Below are positions 25,210 through 35,442 of a stretch of DNA of 64,000 nt, one piece after another. Location of the stretch: positions 62,001-126,000 of the forward strand of contig JACKFE010000006.1 of NCBI GenBank assembly GCA_020632635.1. Reading direction: 5' to 3'. The notes beneath the pieces are model-generated. The model was not told where the DNA came from. It did no database searches and saw only the letters and a program-made list of their open reading frames with translations. The DNA is from Nitrospiraceae bacterium (GTDB lineage Bacteria; Nitrospirota; Nitrospiria; Nitrospirales; UBA8639). Numbering within the stretch: position 1 is the first letter of the stretch; every line of letters begins with the position of its first letter. The position numbers were made by a program, and so were the translations under genes.

Positions 25210-28158
25210 ATGTCAAGTAAACTCTTGAAGGTTATTCTTTTTGGCGAACATCACACATTTTCTAATTTGACATCAATTCAGGGTCAAGAAGAGGATTGGG
25301 GTGCGGGACAACATTCAGAAGAAACACTTCCACCTCCCCCGGTCAATTTACAGGCCAATCCAGAAAATTCTCGAATTACCTTAACCTGGGACCCTGTCCC
25401 CCAAGCCCTATATTATAACCTCTATTTTTCCACCTCAAAGGGAGTGCAGATTAAACCATGCGATCTGACTAGACCCATTGCCAGCAGGGAAGACTTTATT
25501 CCAAAAATTGGACTTATCAAGGAAAAAGCCAATTGCATAGAAGGCGCCTCATCTCCCTATGAACATAACGATTTAGCCAACAGTCTGTGCTACCACTATG
25601 CGGTAACCGTCGTCACAGAGGAAGGAGAAAGTCCGCTCTCGGAAGAAATCATGTCGATTCCATCTCCCTACCTTCCTGTCATGCATGTGGGTTGTGAAGG
25701 TGTGGATGATGGAGAATTCAAATCCCCAACAGGCATTGCCATAGATAAAGATGGCAACATTTATGTCGGAGATACGGATAACCATTCTATCCAAAAATTT
25801 GATAAACATGGAAAATTCCTCTCGCGGTGGGGGGATGAACCTGACTCCCAAGAGGGCAAGTTCTATTATCCTCGTGGAATTGCCACTTCGCCGGAAGGTG
25901 ACGTTTACGTGGCAGACAGCGGAAATAATCGAATTCAAAAATTCGACGGTGAAGGGAATATCATTAATGCGTGGGGAAAATTTGGATTTGCCTGGCGTGG
26001 CGCAGAGGCTGGGAAATTTGATGTACCCTGGGGATTGACCACCGATTCACAGGGTAACCTCTACGTATCGGATACCAGCAATGCCCGGATTCAAAAATTC
26101 CTCCCAGACGGAACCCCCACGCTCAAATGGGGACGTGATGGCGGATATGACGGAGCCTTTTTCTATCCACGTGGGCTTGCTGTTGATTTTGTAGGAAACA
26201 TCTACATTGCCGACGAGGGCAATCATCGGATTCAAAAATTCGATCCTCGAGGTAACTTCCTTATGAAATGGGGAAAAGAGGGAACGGCACCTGGACAGTT
26301 TAAATCCCCATGGGGTGTAGCCTGTGATGCACTGGGATATATCTATGTGGTGGATAGCGGAAACCACAGAGTACAAAAATTCGATTCAAACGGTACGTAC
26401 CTTACCTCCTGGGGAAATCGCGGCTTAACCGAAGGACAGTTGAATTTCCCATCAGGAATTGCAGTGGATAAAGAAGGGAACGTGTATGTCATTGATAGCG
26501 GTAACCATCGTCTCACCAAGTTTACTCCAACTCAAGATGAGTTGACCCGAGGCAAACAAGAAAAACGGCTGGCGACCGACATGGAAGTTCCCATTAATTT
26601 AGCCGTGAAGCCAGGAGATACTGAAAACATCATCAGTTGGCTTGAAGTACCAGGGGCCGCGAGCTACAACCTATACTTTAGCACAAGCCCCGACCTTCAA
26701 ATGGAGACCTCGACCAAAGTCGAAGGGGTGACTTCTCCTTATTCTCATTCCGGATTGACCAACAATACCCCTTACTATTATGCCCTAACATCCGTAACAG
26801 AAGACGGTGCTGAAAGTCGGCTCTCCGAGGAACAGATGGCCATTCCAGTTTTAATTGACGTCGCGGCACCGCAAAATCCCGATATTGTTATCAATCACGG
26901 CGCCTATATGACCAATAGCCCGGATCTTATCGCCACCATTTCGGCAAAAGATGTCGATAGCGGTGTGGCAGCCTATTTCATCTCGGAAAATCCGATGACT
27001 CCCAGTGGCACCATGCCAGGCTGGGTTGAGGTAGAGCCTGAGAACCAATTTGGAGCCACCATCCCCTTCACCGTTTCTCCGGTTGACGGCACAAAAACCG
27101 TATATGTGTGGTTCAAAGACGCCAATCACAATGTCTCCGTCCCGGCCAGCGCAAGTATTCTACTTAATACTTCCGGATATATTTGCATTGCGAAATGGGG
27201 GAAACCGGGACGTGGCGCCTCACTCTTGCATGGAGGCGAATTCATTAGTCCCATGTATGGAATGGCCATGGATCGCCAGGGCTCCTTATTTGTCGTCGAT
27301 AACGGCAACAATCGGATCCAGAAATTTGACCGAAACGGCAATTTCATCCTTCTCTGGGGAAACTTTGGCTCTTCCAATGGAAACTTCAATAATCCCACAG
27401 GTGTAGCCTGCGACGGACAGGGCAACGTCTATGTTGCAGACACCAACAACCATCGGATTCAAAAATTTGATGGTAAATTGGGACACTATATGATGAAATT
27501 TGGATCTCGTGGCAATGGGGAAGGTCAATTTAACGCCCCATGGGGCATCGCGGTTGATCGAGTGCGTGGGTATATCTATGTAGTCGACAGCGCAAACTTC
27601 CGCATCCAAAAATTTGATGATACCGGAGAGTTCATCATGCAATGGGGAAGCTTCGGAAATGCAGATGGGCAATTTTATTTTGCACGCGGTATTGCCGTGG
27701 ATCAAACCGACGGAACGGTCTATGTCGTTGATATGGGAAACCATCGGGTCCAAAAATTCGATACAAGCACCAACGTTCTTCCACAATTATTGACCAAGTG
27801 GGGTGGAGGAATCGGTCCAGGCCATGCCAGCAGCGCCCAAGCCCAAGAACCTGGCCAGTTCCGTTCACCCTGGGGAATCACTGTTGATGAAGCCGGAGAT
27901 GTCCTTATCAGTGATACCGGCAATCAACGGATTCAAAAATTTGATCGGGATGGCAACTTCATTACCCAATGGGGTGGATTTGGTACGGGCGGTGGACAAT
28001 TCAATTTCCCCTATGGACTCAGTGTGGATAGCCGTGGTCATGTCTTTGTGGTTGATAGCGGGAACATGCGTGTTCAAGAATTCATGCCTGCGGAGGAGGC
28101 AGAAGAACACTTCAGCGAGGAAGAGCAGTTGGCAGCCCTTCCAGAATCTGCAGAATAA
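25210..28158 (+). CDS. large protein with two FN3-type domains and two six-repeat NHL beta-propellers
   Basis: 982 residues in a duplicated layout. Residues about 40-150: fibronectin III-like domain (ITLTWDPVPQALYYNLYFST). About 155-445: six NHL repeats of the form GxFxxPxGIAVD..GNIYVADSGNHRIQKFD..G..WG, enough for a closed propeller. About 450-545: a second FN3-like domain (YNLYFSTSPD). About 550-650: an Ig-like domain. About 655-965: six more NHL repeats. The tail is acidic. Such domains bind proteins, glycans or RNA; no enzyme is evident. The architecture looks extracellular, yet there is no signal peptide at this start, which has a good GGGGGAG site. It appears to be a single-gene unit ended by a strong terminator. 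Confidence 0.88.
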   Translation: MSSKLLKVILFGEHHTFSNLTSIQGQEEDWGAGQHSEETLPPPPVNLQANPENSRITLTWDPVPQALYYNLYFSTSKGVQIKPCDLTRPIASREDFIPKIGLIKEKANCIEGASSPYEHNDLANSLCYHYAVTVVTEEGESPLSEEIMSIPSPYLPVMHVGCEGVDDGEFKSPTGIAIDKDGNIYVGDTDNHSIQKFDKHGKFLSRWGDEPDSQEGKFYYPRGIATSPEGDVYVADSGNNRIQKFDGEGNIINAWGKFGFAWRGAEAGKFDVPWGLTTDSQGNLYVSDTSNARIQKFLPDGTPTLKWGRDGGYDGAFFYPRGLAVDFVGNIYIADEGNHRIQKFDPRGNFLMKWGKEGTAPGQFKSPWGVACDALGYIYVVDSGNHRVQKFDSNGTYLTSWGNRGLTEGQLNFPSGIAVDKEGNVYVIDSGNHRLTKFTPTQDELTRGKQEKRLATDMEVPINLAVKPGDTENIISWLEVPGAASYNLYFSTSPDLQMETSTKVEGVTSPYSHSGLTNNTPYYYALTSVTEDGAESRLSEEQMAIPVLIDVAAPQNPDIVINHGAYMTNSPDLIATISAKDVDSGVAAYFISENPMTPSGTMPGWVEVEPENQFGATIPFTVSPVDGTKTVYVWFKDANHNVSVPASASILLNTSGYICIAKWGKPGRGASLLHGGEFISPMYGMAMDRQGSLFVVDNGNNRIQKFDRNGNFILLWGNFGSSNGNFNNPTGVACDGQGNVYVADTNNHRIQKFDGKLGHYMMKFGSRGNGEGQFNAPWGIAVDRVRGYIYVVDSANFRIQKFDDTGEFIMQWGSFGNADGQFYFARGIAVDQTDGTVYVVDMGNHRVQKFDTSTNVLPQLLTKWGGGIGPGHASSAQAQEPGQFRSPWGITVDEAGDVLISDTGNQRIQKFDRDGNFITQWGGFGTGGGQFNFPYGLSVDSRGHVFVVDSGNMRVQEFMPAEEAEEHFSEEEQLAALPESAE

Positions 28159-28203
28159 TTCCTCCTCATATTCCCTGAGGTGGGAAACTCCCCTATACTC
28201 CTA

Positions 28204-28247
28204 AGCAGGGAGGACCTCTTCCAGAAGAGGTCCTCCCTGCTCTTTTT
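28204..28247 (+). terminator. intrinsic terminator after the NHL-repeat gene
   Basis: A perfect 17-base-pair stem around a CCAG loop, followed by TCTTTTT. It cleanly separates the NHL gene from guaB. Confidence 0.9.
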
Positions 28248-28407
28248 GTAATTCTTCTGGCTATATTTTGTCCAGGATGGAAAGCCCATAGGAAAAGTCG
28301 TTTGGTCCATTGACGAGGTTTAACTAGAAATTTATGATGAACCAGCGTTTGTTCTAATTGAAATCTGTTACTAGCTTTACCAACTCACTTTTTCAATAGG
28401 ATCGGCT

Positions 28408-29868
28408 ATGTGGGAAGACCAATTACGGATCGGTTTAACATTTGATGATGTCGTGCTCTTGCCACGCCATTCCAATGTGCTACCAGCCGATGTTGATACT
28501 TCCACATGGTTAACCCGCAATATTCGCATTAATATTCCTTTGATTAGTGCAGCCATGGATACAGTAACTGAAGGCCGCTTGGCCATTGCCCTTGCCCGTG
28601 AAGGGGGGATAGGGATCATTCACCGAGCCTTGCCCCCAGATGTTCAGGCCGCGGAAGTCGACAAAGTCAAAAAATCGGAGAGTGGCATGATCCTCTCTCC
28701 CATCACCATTTCTCCTGACCATACGATTCGTGATGCCCATCATCTCATGGCCACCTACCGTATTTCCGGCATCCCCGTTACCCAGGATGGAAAACTTGTT
28801 GGCATTCTCACGAACAGAGATCTTCGCTTTGAAAACCGGATGGACTTGAAAGTTTCACAAGTCATGACCAAGGGCAAACTAGTGACAGCGCCGGTGGGAA
28901 CCAGCTTGGAAAAGGCTCAAGCAATTCTACATGAACACCGGATTGAAAAACTTCCAGTTGTGAACGACCAATTCGAACTGCAAGGACTCATTACCATTAA
29001 GGATATTCAAAAAAAGATCAAATATCCCTTCGCATGTAAGGATGCGCATGGCCGACTACGCGTCGGCGCGGCAGTGGGAGTCGGCAAAGACGTCGATGAA
29101 CGGCTGGAACGTTTAACGAAGGCCGGCATTGATCTTCTAGTTGTTGATACCGCCCATGGACATTCTCAGAGCGTGATTCAGAAGGTAAAAGACATTAAGC
29201 AACGATACCCTGAACTTGACATTATTGCTGGAAACGTAGCCACACCAGAGGCCACGGCTGACCTCATCAAAGCTGGTGCCGACGCCGTTAAGGTGGGAGT
29301 TGGTCCCGGCTCTATTTGCACCACACGGATTGTCTCCGGCGCTGGCGTTCCCCAATTAACGGCTGTCGCCGACTGTGCAAAAGTGGCGAAGGAACATCAC
29401 ATCCCCCTCATTGCCGATGGCGGAATCAAGTTTTCTGGCGATCTCACTAAGGCTATTGCAGCGGGGGCTTCGTCTATCATGATCGGCTCCCTATTCGCAG
29501 GAACCGAAGAAGCTCCAGGCGAAATGGTCCTTTACCAAGGACGGGCCTATAAGGAATATCGGGGCATGGGCTCTCTCGGTGCCATGGAACGAGGGGGAAA
29601 AGACCGGTATTTTCAAGAGGGGCGCGAAACACCCAAATTGGTTCCTGAAGGAATTGAAGCCCGCGTCCCCTATAAGGGAAGCCTTTCAGTGTTGGTGTAT
29701 CAACTCGTCGGAGGCCTAAAGGCTGGCATGGGGTATTGCGGGTGCCGGACCATTCCAGACCTGCAAAAAGATGCGAGGTTCATTCGGTTGACTTCAGCCG
29801 GGTTACGAGAGGCTCACGTACATGATGTGGTCATTACCAAGGAAGCACCTAATTATCAAGCTGATTAA
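28408..29868 (+). CDS. guaB: inosine-5'-monophosphate dehydrogenase
   Basis: NAD-dependent oxidation of IMP to XMP, the committed step to GMP. 486 residues: TIM barrel start [13 protein letters not shown], a pair of CBS domains at about residues 95-210, and the catalytic loop [13 protein letters not shown] with the active Cys. C-terminal flap [11 protein letters not shown] carries the conserved motif. guaA follows 151 bases downstream, so the two GMP-synthesis steps are adjacent. Confidence 0.97.
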   Translation: MWEDQLRIGLTFDDVVLLPRHSNVLPADVDTSTWLTRNIRINIPLISAAMDTVTEGRLAIALAREGGIGIIHRALPPDVQAAEVDKVKKSESGMILSPITISPDHTIRDAHHLMATYRISGIPVTQDGKLVGILTNRDLRFENRMDLKVSQVMTKGKLVTAPVGTSLEKAQAILHEHRIEKLPVVNDQFELQGLITIKDIQKKIKYPFACKDAHGRLRVGAAVGVGKDVDERLERLTKAGIDLLVVDTAHGHSQSVIQKVKDIKQRYPELDIIAGNVATPEATADLIKAGADAVKVGVGPGSICTTRIVSGAGVPQLTAVADCAKVAKEHHIPLIADGGIKFSGDLTKAIAAGASSIMIGSLFAGTEEAPGEMVLYQGRAYKEYRGMGSLGAMERGGKDRYFQEGRETPKLVPEGIEARVPYKGSLSVLVYQLVGGLKAGMGYCGCRTIPDLQKDARFIRLTSAGLREAHVHDVVITKEAPNYQAD

Positions 29869-30019
29869 AATCGAAAGATTCTCTCACCAAACGAAAAAAT
29901 AGAAAATCAGATAATCAACGTTACCCCATGAGCCTATTTTGAGCCATTTCTAAATCATAACGCCCCGCAGATGCCAAGGCTCAACATCTCGCAGGTCATA
30001 TGAGCAACCTTTCATTACC

Positions 30020-31576
30020 ATGCCGCACCCTAACGATACGATTGTCATCCTGGATTTTGGATCTCAATACACGCAACTCATTGCCAGACGGATTCGGGAA
30101 TTTCATATCTTCTCCGTCATTCTTCCCGCTCACACCCCTATAGCCGACATTCTCACACATCAGCCACGGGGCCTTATCCTGTCAGGCGGTCCGGCTTCGG
30201 TCACCCACGCCCAAGCCCCATCACTCGACCCTGGCATTTTTGAACTGGAGCTTCCCATCCTAGGTATTTGCTATGGCATGCAATTGCTAGCACATCACTT
30301 CGGCGGAGCGGTCACCCCCACCACCCACAGAGAATTTGGGCGGGCCGAACTCGAGATTGATGATACAGCCGATTTATTTGCGGGACTAGGCCCCACGGCC
30401 CCATTCCTCGTATGGATGTCACACGGCGATTCAGTAGAAAAACTGCCCGTCGGATTTAAAAAAATTGGCCACACCCGGCATGCTCCAATTGCTGCAATGA
30501 AATCCGTCCAACGCTCGACTCCCCTCTTTGGCATTCAATTTCATCCGGAAGTCGTCCATACCCAACATGGCTCCACAATTCTGAAAAATTTTGCACGGCA
30601 CATCTGCCACTGTGAGCCTTCCTGGACCATGGGCTCCTTTATTGATAATCAGGTCGCTTCCATTCGTCAGACAGTCGGTAAGGAGCCTGTCATTTGCGCC
30701 CTCAGCGGAGGAGTGGACTCTGCAGTGGCTGCGGTGCTGACCCATCAAGCCATTGGGGATCAGCTTACCTGCCTCTTCATCGATAACGGACTGATGAGAA
30801 AAGATGAAGTGGCACAACTTCAAGAAGTGTTTAATGCGACCTATCACATGCGAGTGCGAATCATGGATCATGCCAGGGATTTCCTTTCTGTCCTGGCGCG
30901 CATCACGAATCCAGAACAAAAACGGAAAATTATTGGCCGACAATTCATTAAAGTGTTCGAGCAGGAAGCCCGCGCCATGGGAACAGTCAATTTTCTAGTC
31001 CAAGGAACACTTTATCCGGATGTCATTGAAAGCCTCAGCGTCAAAGGCCCCTCGGCAACCATTAAAACCCATCACAACGTGGGCGGCTTACCTAAACGGA
31101 TGAAATTCAGGCTTATTGAACCATTTCGTGAATTATTCAAGGATGAAGTCCGTACCTTGGGGCTGGAACTTGGGCTGCCGGAGGATATTGTTTGGCGTCA
31201 ACCGTTTCCGGGACCGGGCTTAGCCATTCGTATTATGGGCGCAGTGACTCCCGAACGCCTGAACATCCTACGGGAAGCTGACGCGATCGTCAGGGAAGAA
31301 ATTGAACGCGCCCAACTTCACCGGTCCATTTGGCAGTTTTTCGCGGTGTTGCTCCCCATCAAAACCGTCGGGGTCATGGGTGACCAACGCACGTATGAAT
31401 CCGTCATTGCCATTCGTGGAGTCACAAGTACAGACGGCATGACCGCAGACTGGGCTGTCATTCCACCGGATATCCTGGGACGTATGTCTAACCGCATTAT
31501 CAATGAAGTGAGAGGCATCAACCGAGTGGTCTATGATGTTAGCTCAAAACCACCGGCCACCATCGAATGGGAATAG
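30020..31576 (+). CDS. guaA: GMP synthase (glutamine-hydrolysing)
   Basis: Converts XMP to GMP with glutamine-derived ammonia. 518 residues: class I amidotransferase domain (ILDFGSQYTQLIARRIRE; catalytic Cys in GICYGMQLLA; His/Glu in FHPEV), then the PP-loop ATP pyrophosphatase SGGVDSAVAA, and the C-terminal dimerisation domain ending KPPATIEWE. All catalytic residues are present. The 3' end abuts rluB. Confidence 0.97.
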   Translation: MPHPNDTIVILDFGSQYTQLIARRIREFHIFSVILPAHTPIADILTHQPRGLILSGGPASVTHAQAPSLDPGIFELELPILGICYGMQLLAHHFGGAVTPTTHREFGRAELEIDDTADLFAGLGPTAPFLVWMSHGDSVEKLPVGFKKIGHTRHAPIAAMKSVQRSTPLFGIQFHPEVVHTQHGSTILKNFARHICHCEPSWTMGSFIDNQVASIRQTVGKEPVICALSGGVDSAVAAVLTHQAIGDQLTCLFIDNGLMRKDEVAQLQEVFNATYHMRVRIMDHARDFLSVLARITNPEQKRKIIGRQFIKVFEQEARAMGTVNFLVQGTLYPDVIESLSVKGPSATIKTHHNVGGLPKRMKFRLIEPFRELFKDEVRTLGLELGLPEDIVWRQPFPGPGLAIRIMGAVTPERLNILREADAIVREEIERAQLHRSIWQFFAVLLPIKTVGVMGDQRTYESVIAIRGVTSTDGMTADWAVIPPDILGRMSNRIINEVRGINRVVYDVSSKPPATIEWE

Positions 31577-31578
31577 AC

Positions 31579-32415
31579 ATGGTCCATACCGAAGAAAAGA
31601 TACGACTGCAAAAGGTCATTGCCCGTGCGGGCATCTCATCCAGAAGAAAAGCCGAAGAACTCATTCAATCAGGTCAGGTGACTGTCAATGGAGAAGTCAT
31701 CACAACATTAGGGACACGAGTTGACCCAGCGCACGATCACATCAAAATCAGCGGAAAACATCTTCCCGCCCCGGCGCCCGATATGTTTTTGATCCTCAAC
31801 AAGCCCGCAGGCGTCGTCTCGACGTTACAGGACCCTGAAGGCCGACCCACCATCAAACACATGCTTCCCAAACCATCATTGCGGTTATTCCCGGTTGGAA
31901 GGCTTGACTTTGACAGTGAAGGCCTCTTATTGCTCACCAATAATGGGGAAGTAGCCCAAGCTTGCCTTCATCCCAGTCATCATGTCTTAAAGACTTACCT
32001 GATCAAAATTAAAGGCGTGCTTGAAGATACTGAAATTCTCCAATTAAAAAAAGGGTTGCCGTTGGAAGATGGGCAAACAGCACCGGCCAAAGTTCGAAAA
32101 GCCGGAAAGGCCGAGGCCAATTCCTGGGTAGAAATTACGATTCACGAAGGCCGCAAACACCAGGTCAAACGCATGCTGGAATATCTGGGACACCCAGTTA
32201 TTCGGCTCAAACGCATTCAATTTGGTCCATTAAACTTGGGGAACCTCCCCCTTGGCGCCAGTCGATTTCTCACGGATAAGGAGGCCAATGCCCTTCGTCA
32301 GATACTTGTGCCTGCAGAAAAACACCCGAGGAGCAGAGGAACCCGTACCACGAAGCCAGCTCGATGGGCTGAATCAAAACGTGGATCGACAACAAGACGG
32401 AAGCCGAAAACTTGA
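31579..32415 (+). CDS. rluB: 23S rRNA pseudouridine synthase, RluB/RsuA family
   Basis: N-terminal S4 RNA-binding domain (RLQKVIARAGISSRRKAEELI), then the synthase domain with catalytic Asp in GRLDFDSEGLLLLTNNG and HEGRKHQVKRM. About 278 residues with a basic C-terminal tail. The family modifies 23S rRNA (RluB at U2605) or 16S rRNA (RsuA); length and S4 context favour RluB. The second ATG is chosen because GGGAA lies 6 bases before it; the first overlaps guaA and has no such site. Confidence 0.9.
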   Translation: MVHTEEKIRLQKVIARAGISSRRKAEELIQSGQVTVNGEVITTLGTRVDPAHDHIKISGKHLPAPAPDMFLILNKPAGVVSTLQDPEGRPTIKHMLPKPSLRLFPVGRLDFDSEGLLLLTNNGEVAQACLHPSHHVLKTYLIKIKGVLEDTEILQLKKGLPLEDGQTAPAKVRKAGKAEANSWVEITIHEGRKHQVKRMLEYLGHPVIRLKRIQFGPLNLGNLPLGASRFLTDKEANALRQILVPAEKHPRSRGTRTTKPARWAESKRGSTTRRKPKT

Positions 32416-32537
32416 AACGTTCCACCAATCCGATAAATAGCATCCAACGTATTTTCAAGATCGCCAGCATCAAACCCGAGATAACCATCCCACACTGACA
32501 TCACGAACAGTCATATTCAGAAGAAAGGAAGGCAGCG

Positions 32538-34313
32538 GTGAAACGAACCCATCATTGTGGAGCACTCAGCCACACCCACGTCGCACAACACGTGACCTTA
32601 GTCGGATGGGTCGCCGGTCGTCGAGACCATGGAGGCATTATCTTTTTGGATCTGCGGGATCGCTATGGCCTGACGCAAATTGTCTTTGACTCCGAACAGA
32701 ACGCGCAACTGCACAAACAAGCCGATCGTCTTCGAAACGAATATGTCATTGAAGTGACAGGAACCGTGATCAAGCGACCGGAAGGGTCAGCCAATCCCCA
32801 CCTCCCTACAGGGGAAATCGAAGTCTGCACCGACTCCCTTACTGTCCTGAATGAAGCGAAACCCTTACCCTTTGCCATCGAAGATGAAGTCAATGCCACG
32901 GAATTTCTTCGATTAAAATATCGCTATCTGGATTTACGGCGCCCTCGCATGCAAGATCTCCTTAAACTGCGAAGCCAGGTCTCCCATGTGGTCCGAGATT
33001 ATCTGCATCGGCAGGATTTTGTTGAGGTCGAAACCCCGATCCTCACCAAAAGCACACCGGAAGGGGCCAGGGATTATTTAGTGCCTAGCCGAGTTAATCC
33101 GGGTGAATTCTTTGCCCTTCCTCAATCCCCCCAATTATTTAAACAAATTTTAATGATTGGAGGAACTGACCGCTACTATCAAATCGCCAGATGTTTCCGT
33201 GACGAAGATTTGCGTCTGGATCGACAACCCGAATTCACTCAAATTGATTTGGAAATGTCGTTCGTTGACCGGGAAGATATCATGCATCTGACGGAATCCA
33301 TGATTCGATTGATCTTCCAAGAAACCAAACAGATCACCCTACCCTCCCCCTTTCCCCGCTTGACCTTTGAACAAGCGATGGAACGCTATGGCACCGATAA
33401 GCCGGATCTGCGGTTCGACCTACCGCTACACTCACTACGCGACTTCGCGAAAACGTGCGATTTTAAAGTATTTCGCAGTGCGGTGGAAAATGGAGGATTG
33501 GTCAACGCACTCATTGTTCCTGGTGGCGGAACATTCACTCGGAATCGGATTGACAACCTTATTGACACAGCCAAGGAATTCGGCGCGAAAGGATTGGCCT
33601 GGGTCAAAATCAATGGAGATGGCTCATTGGATTCGTCCATTGCCAAATTTCTCAACGGACCGGCACTGCGAGCGGCTCTTCCCGCCTCTCAACCAGGAGA
33701 TTTGCTCCTCTTTATCGCTGACCAAGCCTCGGTCGTATATCACGTGCTTGGAAGACTCCGGCTCCTTTTGGGTGAAGAACTGAAACTCATTGACCGGACC
33801 CAATGGAAACCCCTATGGGTCATCGATTTTCCCATGTTCGAGTATAACCAGACGGATCAACGATATGTGGCGCTGCATCACCCCTTCACATCACCCCATG
33901 CAAATGACATATCGCTACTGGAGACAAATCCGTTACAAGCCAAAACGCTAGCCTATGACTTTGTGCTCAATGGATTTGAACTAGGAGGCGGGAGTATCCG
34001 TATTCATTCCCCGAAAATCCAGGAACGCATTTTTGATTTGCTCAACATTTCAAAAGAAGAAGCCAGGGAAAAATTTGGGTTTTTGCTGGATGCCTTGGAG
34101 TCGGGAGCCCCACCACATGGGGGCATTGCGTTGGGATTGGATCGATTCATTATGCTTCTGGGGCAAACGGAATCGATTCGAGATGTGATTCCCTTCCCCA
34201 AAACGCAGAAAGCCCAATGTTTAATGACAGCAGCCCCCTCGGAAGTCTCGGCCGGACAGTTACAAGAATTGTCCATTCGCAGCACGGCAAAAAAACCAGG
34301 GCCTGCGTCCTAA
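32538..34313 (+). CDS. aspS: aspartate--tRNA ligase
   Basis: Class II synthetase of 591 residues, the long bacterial type. N-terminal OB fold (VTLVGWVAGRRDHGGIIFLDLRD in parts), motif 2 RCFRDEDLRLDRQPEFTQ, the bacterial GAD insertion domain (about 290-420), and motif 3 GIALGLDRFIMLL. A GTG start with AAGGAAGG upstream. Whether it is discriminating or also charges tRNA-Asn cannot be read here. Its last codons overlap the convergent oxidoreductase gene by 4 bases. Confidence 0.96.
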   Translation: MKRTHHCGALSHTHVAQHVTLVGWVAGRRDHGGIIFLDLRDRYGLTQIVFDSEQNAQLHKQADRLRNEYVIEVTGTVIKRPEGSANPHLPTGEIEVCTDSLTVLNEAKPLPFAIEDEVNATEFLRLKYRYLDLRRPRMQDLLKLRSQVSHVVRDYLHRQDFVEVETPILTKSTPEGARDYLVPSRVNPGEFFALPQSPQLFKQILMIGGTDRYYQIARCFRDEDLRLDRQPEFTQIDLEMSFVDREDIMHLTESMIRLIFQETKQITLPSPFPRLTFEQAMERYGTDKPDLRFDLPLHSLRDFAKTCDFKVFRSAVENGGLVNALIVPGGGTFTRNRIDNLIDTAKEFGAKGLAWVKINGDGSLDSSIAKFLNGPALRAALPASQPGDLLLFIADQASVVYHVLGRLRLLLGEELKLIDRTQWKPLWVIDFPMFEYNQTDQRYVALHHPFTSPHANDISLLETNPLQAKTLAYDFVLNGFELGGGSIRIHSPKIQERIFDLLNISKEEAREKFGFLLDALESGAPPHGGIALGLDRFIMLLGQTESIRDVIPFPKTQKAQCLMTAAPSEVSAGQLQELSIRSTAKKPGPAS

Positions 34314-35341
34314 ATCTCAGCCACGTTTAACACTATGGAATGCAATCCGGTTGCCCCGGCAGGTTGAGGGCGGGCAATTTCAGATGTCTGCACTTTTCCC
34401 TTCACATCAATGGCCCGGACAAACACCATGTGCTTTCCCGGCTTTCCTGGTCTCCAATCATAATTCCAGATCACCCACGTATAGGGAGAGAGCGGTGGCT
34501 CGATCTCAGCCGAAACCCAGGTTTTCTCCTGATCAAAACTCAGCTGAACTTCGGCAATCGTCTCAGGCCCTCCATATGCCACGCCGCGTAAACGATGCTG
34601 TGCACCCTGCAAGGTCTGGTAATGCCCCGGACTATCGATGCGAGAAAAAATGTGGATTCGGGCATCATCCGTCCATCCCTTCTGCTGCCAATACCCCTGA
34701 TAGTCCCCGTTATACACCTCAATTTCCGTAATCCATTTGACATTTTTAATCCCATATAAGCCCGGCACCAATAGCCGGACCGGATAGCCATGGTCCTTGG
34801 GAAGTTTCTCTCCATTCATTAAATAGGCAATCATGACGTCATCTTGCATAGCCCTCGTAAAGGAAATACTGTCATGATACCCATCGGCCGCACGAAAAAT
34901 TACGTCCCGCGCGGTTTCTTCATCTGCACCTGCTTCCTGGAGAAGAGCCTTCAATGAAATCCCTCTCCAAATAGCTGTACCCAAACTGGTCCCTCCAGGA
35001 AGCGTATCAATACACATCAAAGTAACAGCTTGATCAAAGGACTCCCGATTCAGGATATCCCGCCATTTGAGGACCATAGGGTTGATCACAGCCCCTTTGA
35101 CGATCATTTGCCATTGTTCCACATCCAGATCTCGCGTGAAATTATAGGAGGCATCCATGAAATTCACGGTATAAAACTTGTCATTGGGGGTAAAATACAC
35201 GGTATCCCGAGGAGGCACCGCAAACATGGAACCCAGATCACAACCGGGAACACCCAGACTCAGTGCAGACAGCCCCCCAAGCTTGAAGAACGTCCGGCGA
35301 GCAAGAGGCCAGGAAAATGGAGAAAATGAGAATACAGGCAT
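34310..35341 (-). CDS. Tat-exported molybdopterin oxidoreductase, sulfite oxidase family
   Basis: 343 residues. A twin-arginine signal (RRTFFKLGG) ends in a lipobox-like GVPGC, so the product may be lipid-anchored outside the membrane. The molybdopterin domain covers about residues 50-230, with the molybdenum-ligating Cys in [11 protein letters not shown] and [20 protein letters not shown]; the C-terminal part (about 240-343) is the Ig-like dimerisation domain ([14 protein letters not shown]). No haem domain, so electrons pass to a separate partner. The substrate may be sulfite but related enzymes act on other S- or N-oxides. Export would need TatC, also encoded here. Confidence 0.88.
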   Translation of the reverse strand: MPVFSFSPFSWPLARRTFFKLGGLSALSLGVPGCDLGSMFAVPPRDTVYFTPNDKFYTVNFMDASYNFTRDLDVEQWQMIVKGAVINPMVLKWRDILNRESFDQAVTLMCIDTLPGGTSLGTAIWRGISLKALLQEAGADEETARDVIFRAADGYHDSISFTRAMQDDVMIAYLMNGEKLPKDHGYPVRLLVPGLYGIKNVKWITEIEVYNGDYQGYWQQKGWTDDARIHIFSRIDSPGHYQTLQGAQHRLRGVAYGGPETIAEVQLSFDQEKTWVSAEIEPPLSPYTWVIWNYDWRPGKPGKHMVFVRAIDVKGKVQTSEIARPQPAGATGLHSIVLNVAEI

Positions 35342-35442
35342 AGACTTTAAGCATATTATCTAATACCCTTGCATATTGGGCAACCCCAATGTCAGAGGGC
35401 TCGAACACGATCACCTCCAGCTTGTAGCAAAGGGAAATCACG

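Noticed and set aside
25573..28110. Many antisense open frames opposite the NHL-repeat gene
   Set aside because: They recur because the repeats recur; they have no ribosome-binding sites and mirror the sense codons.
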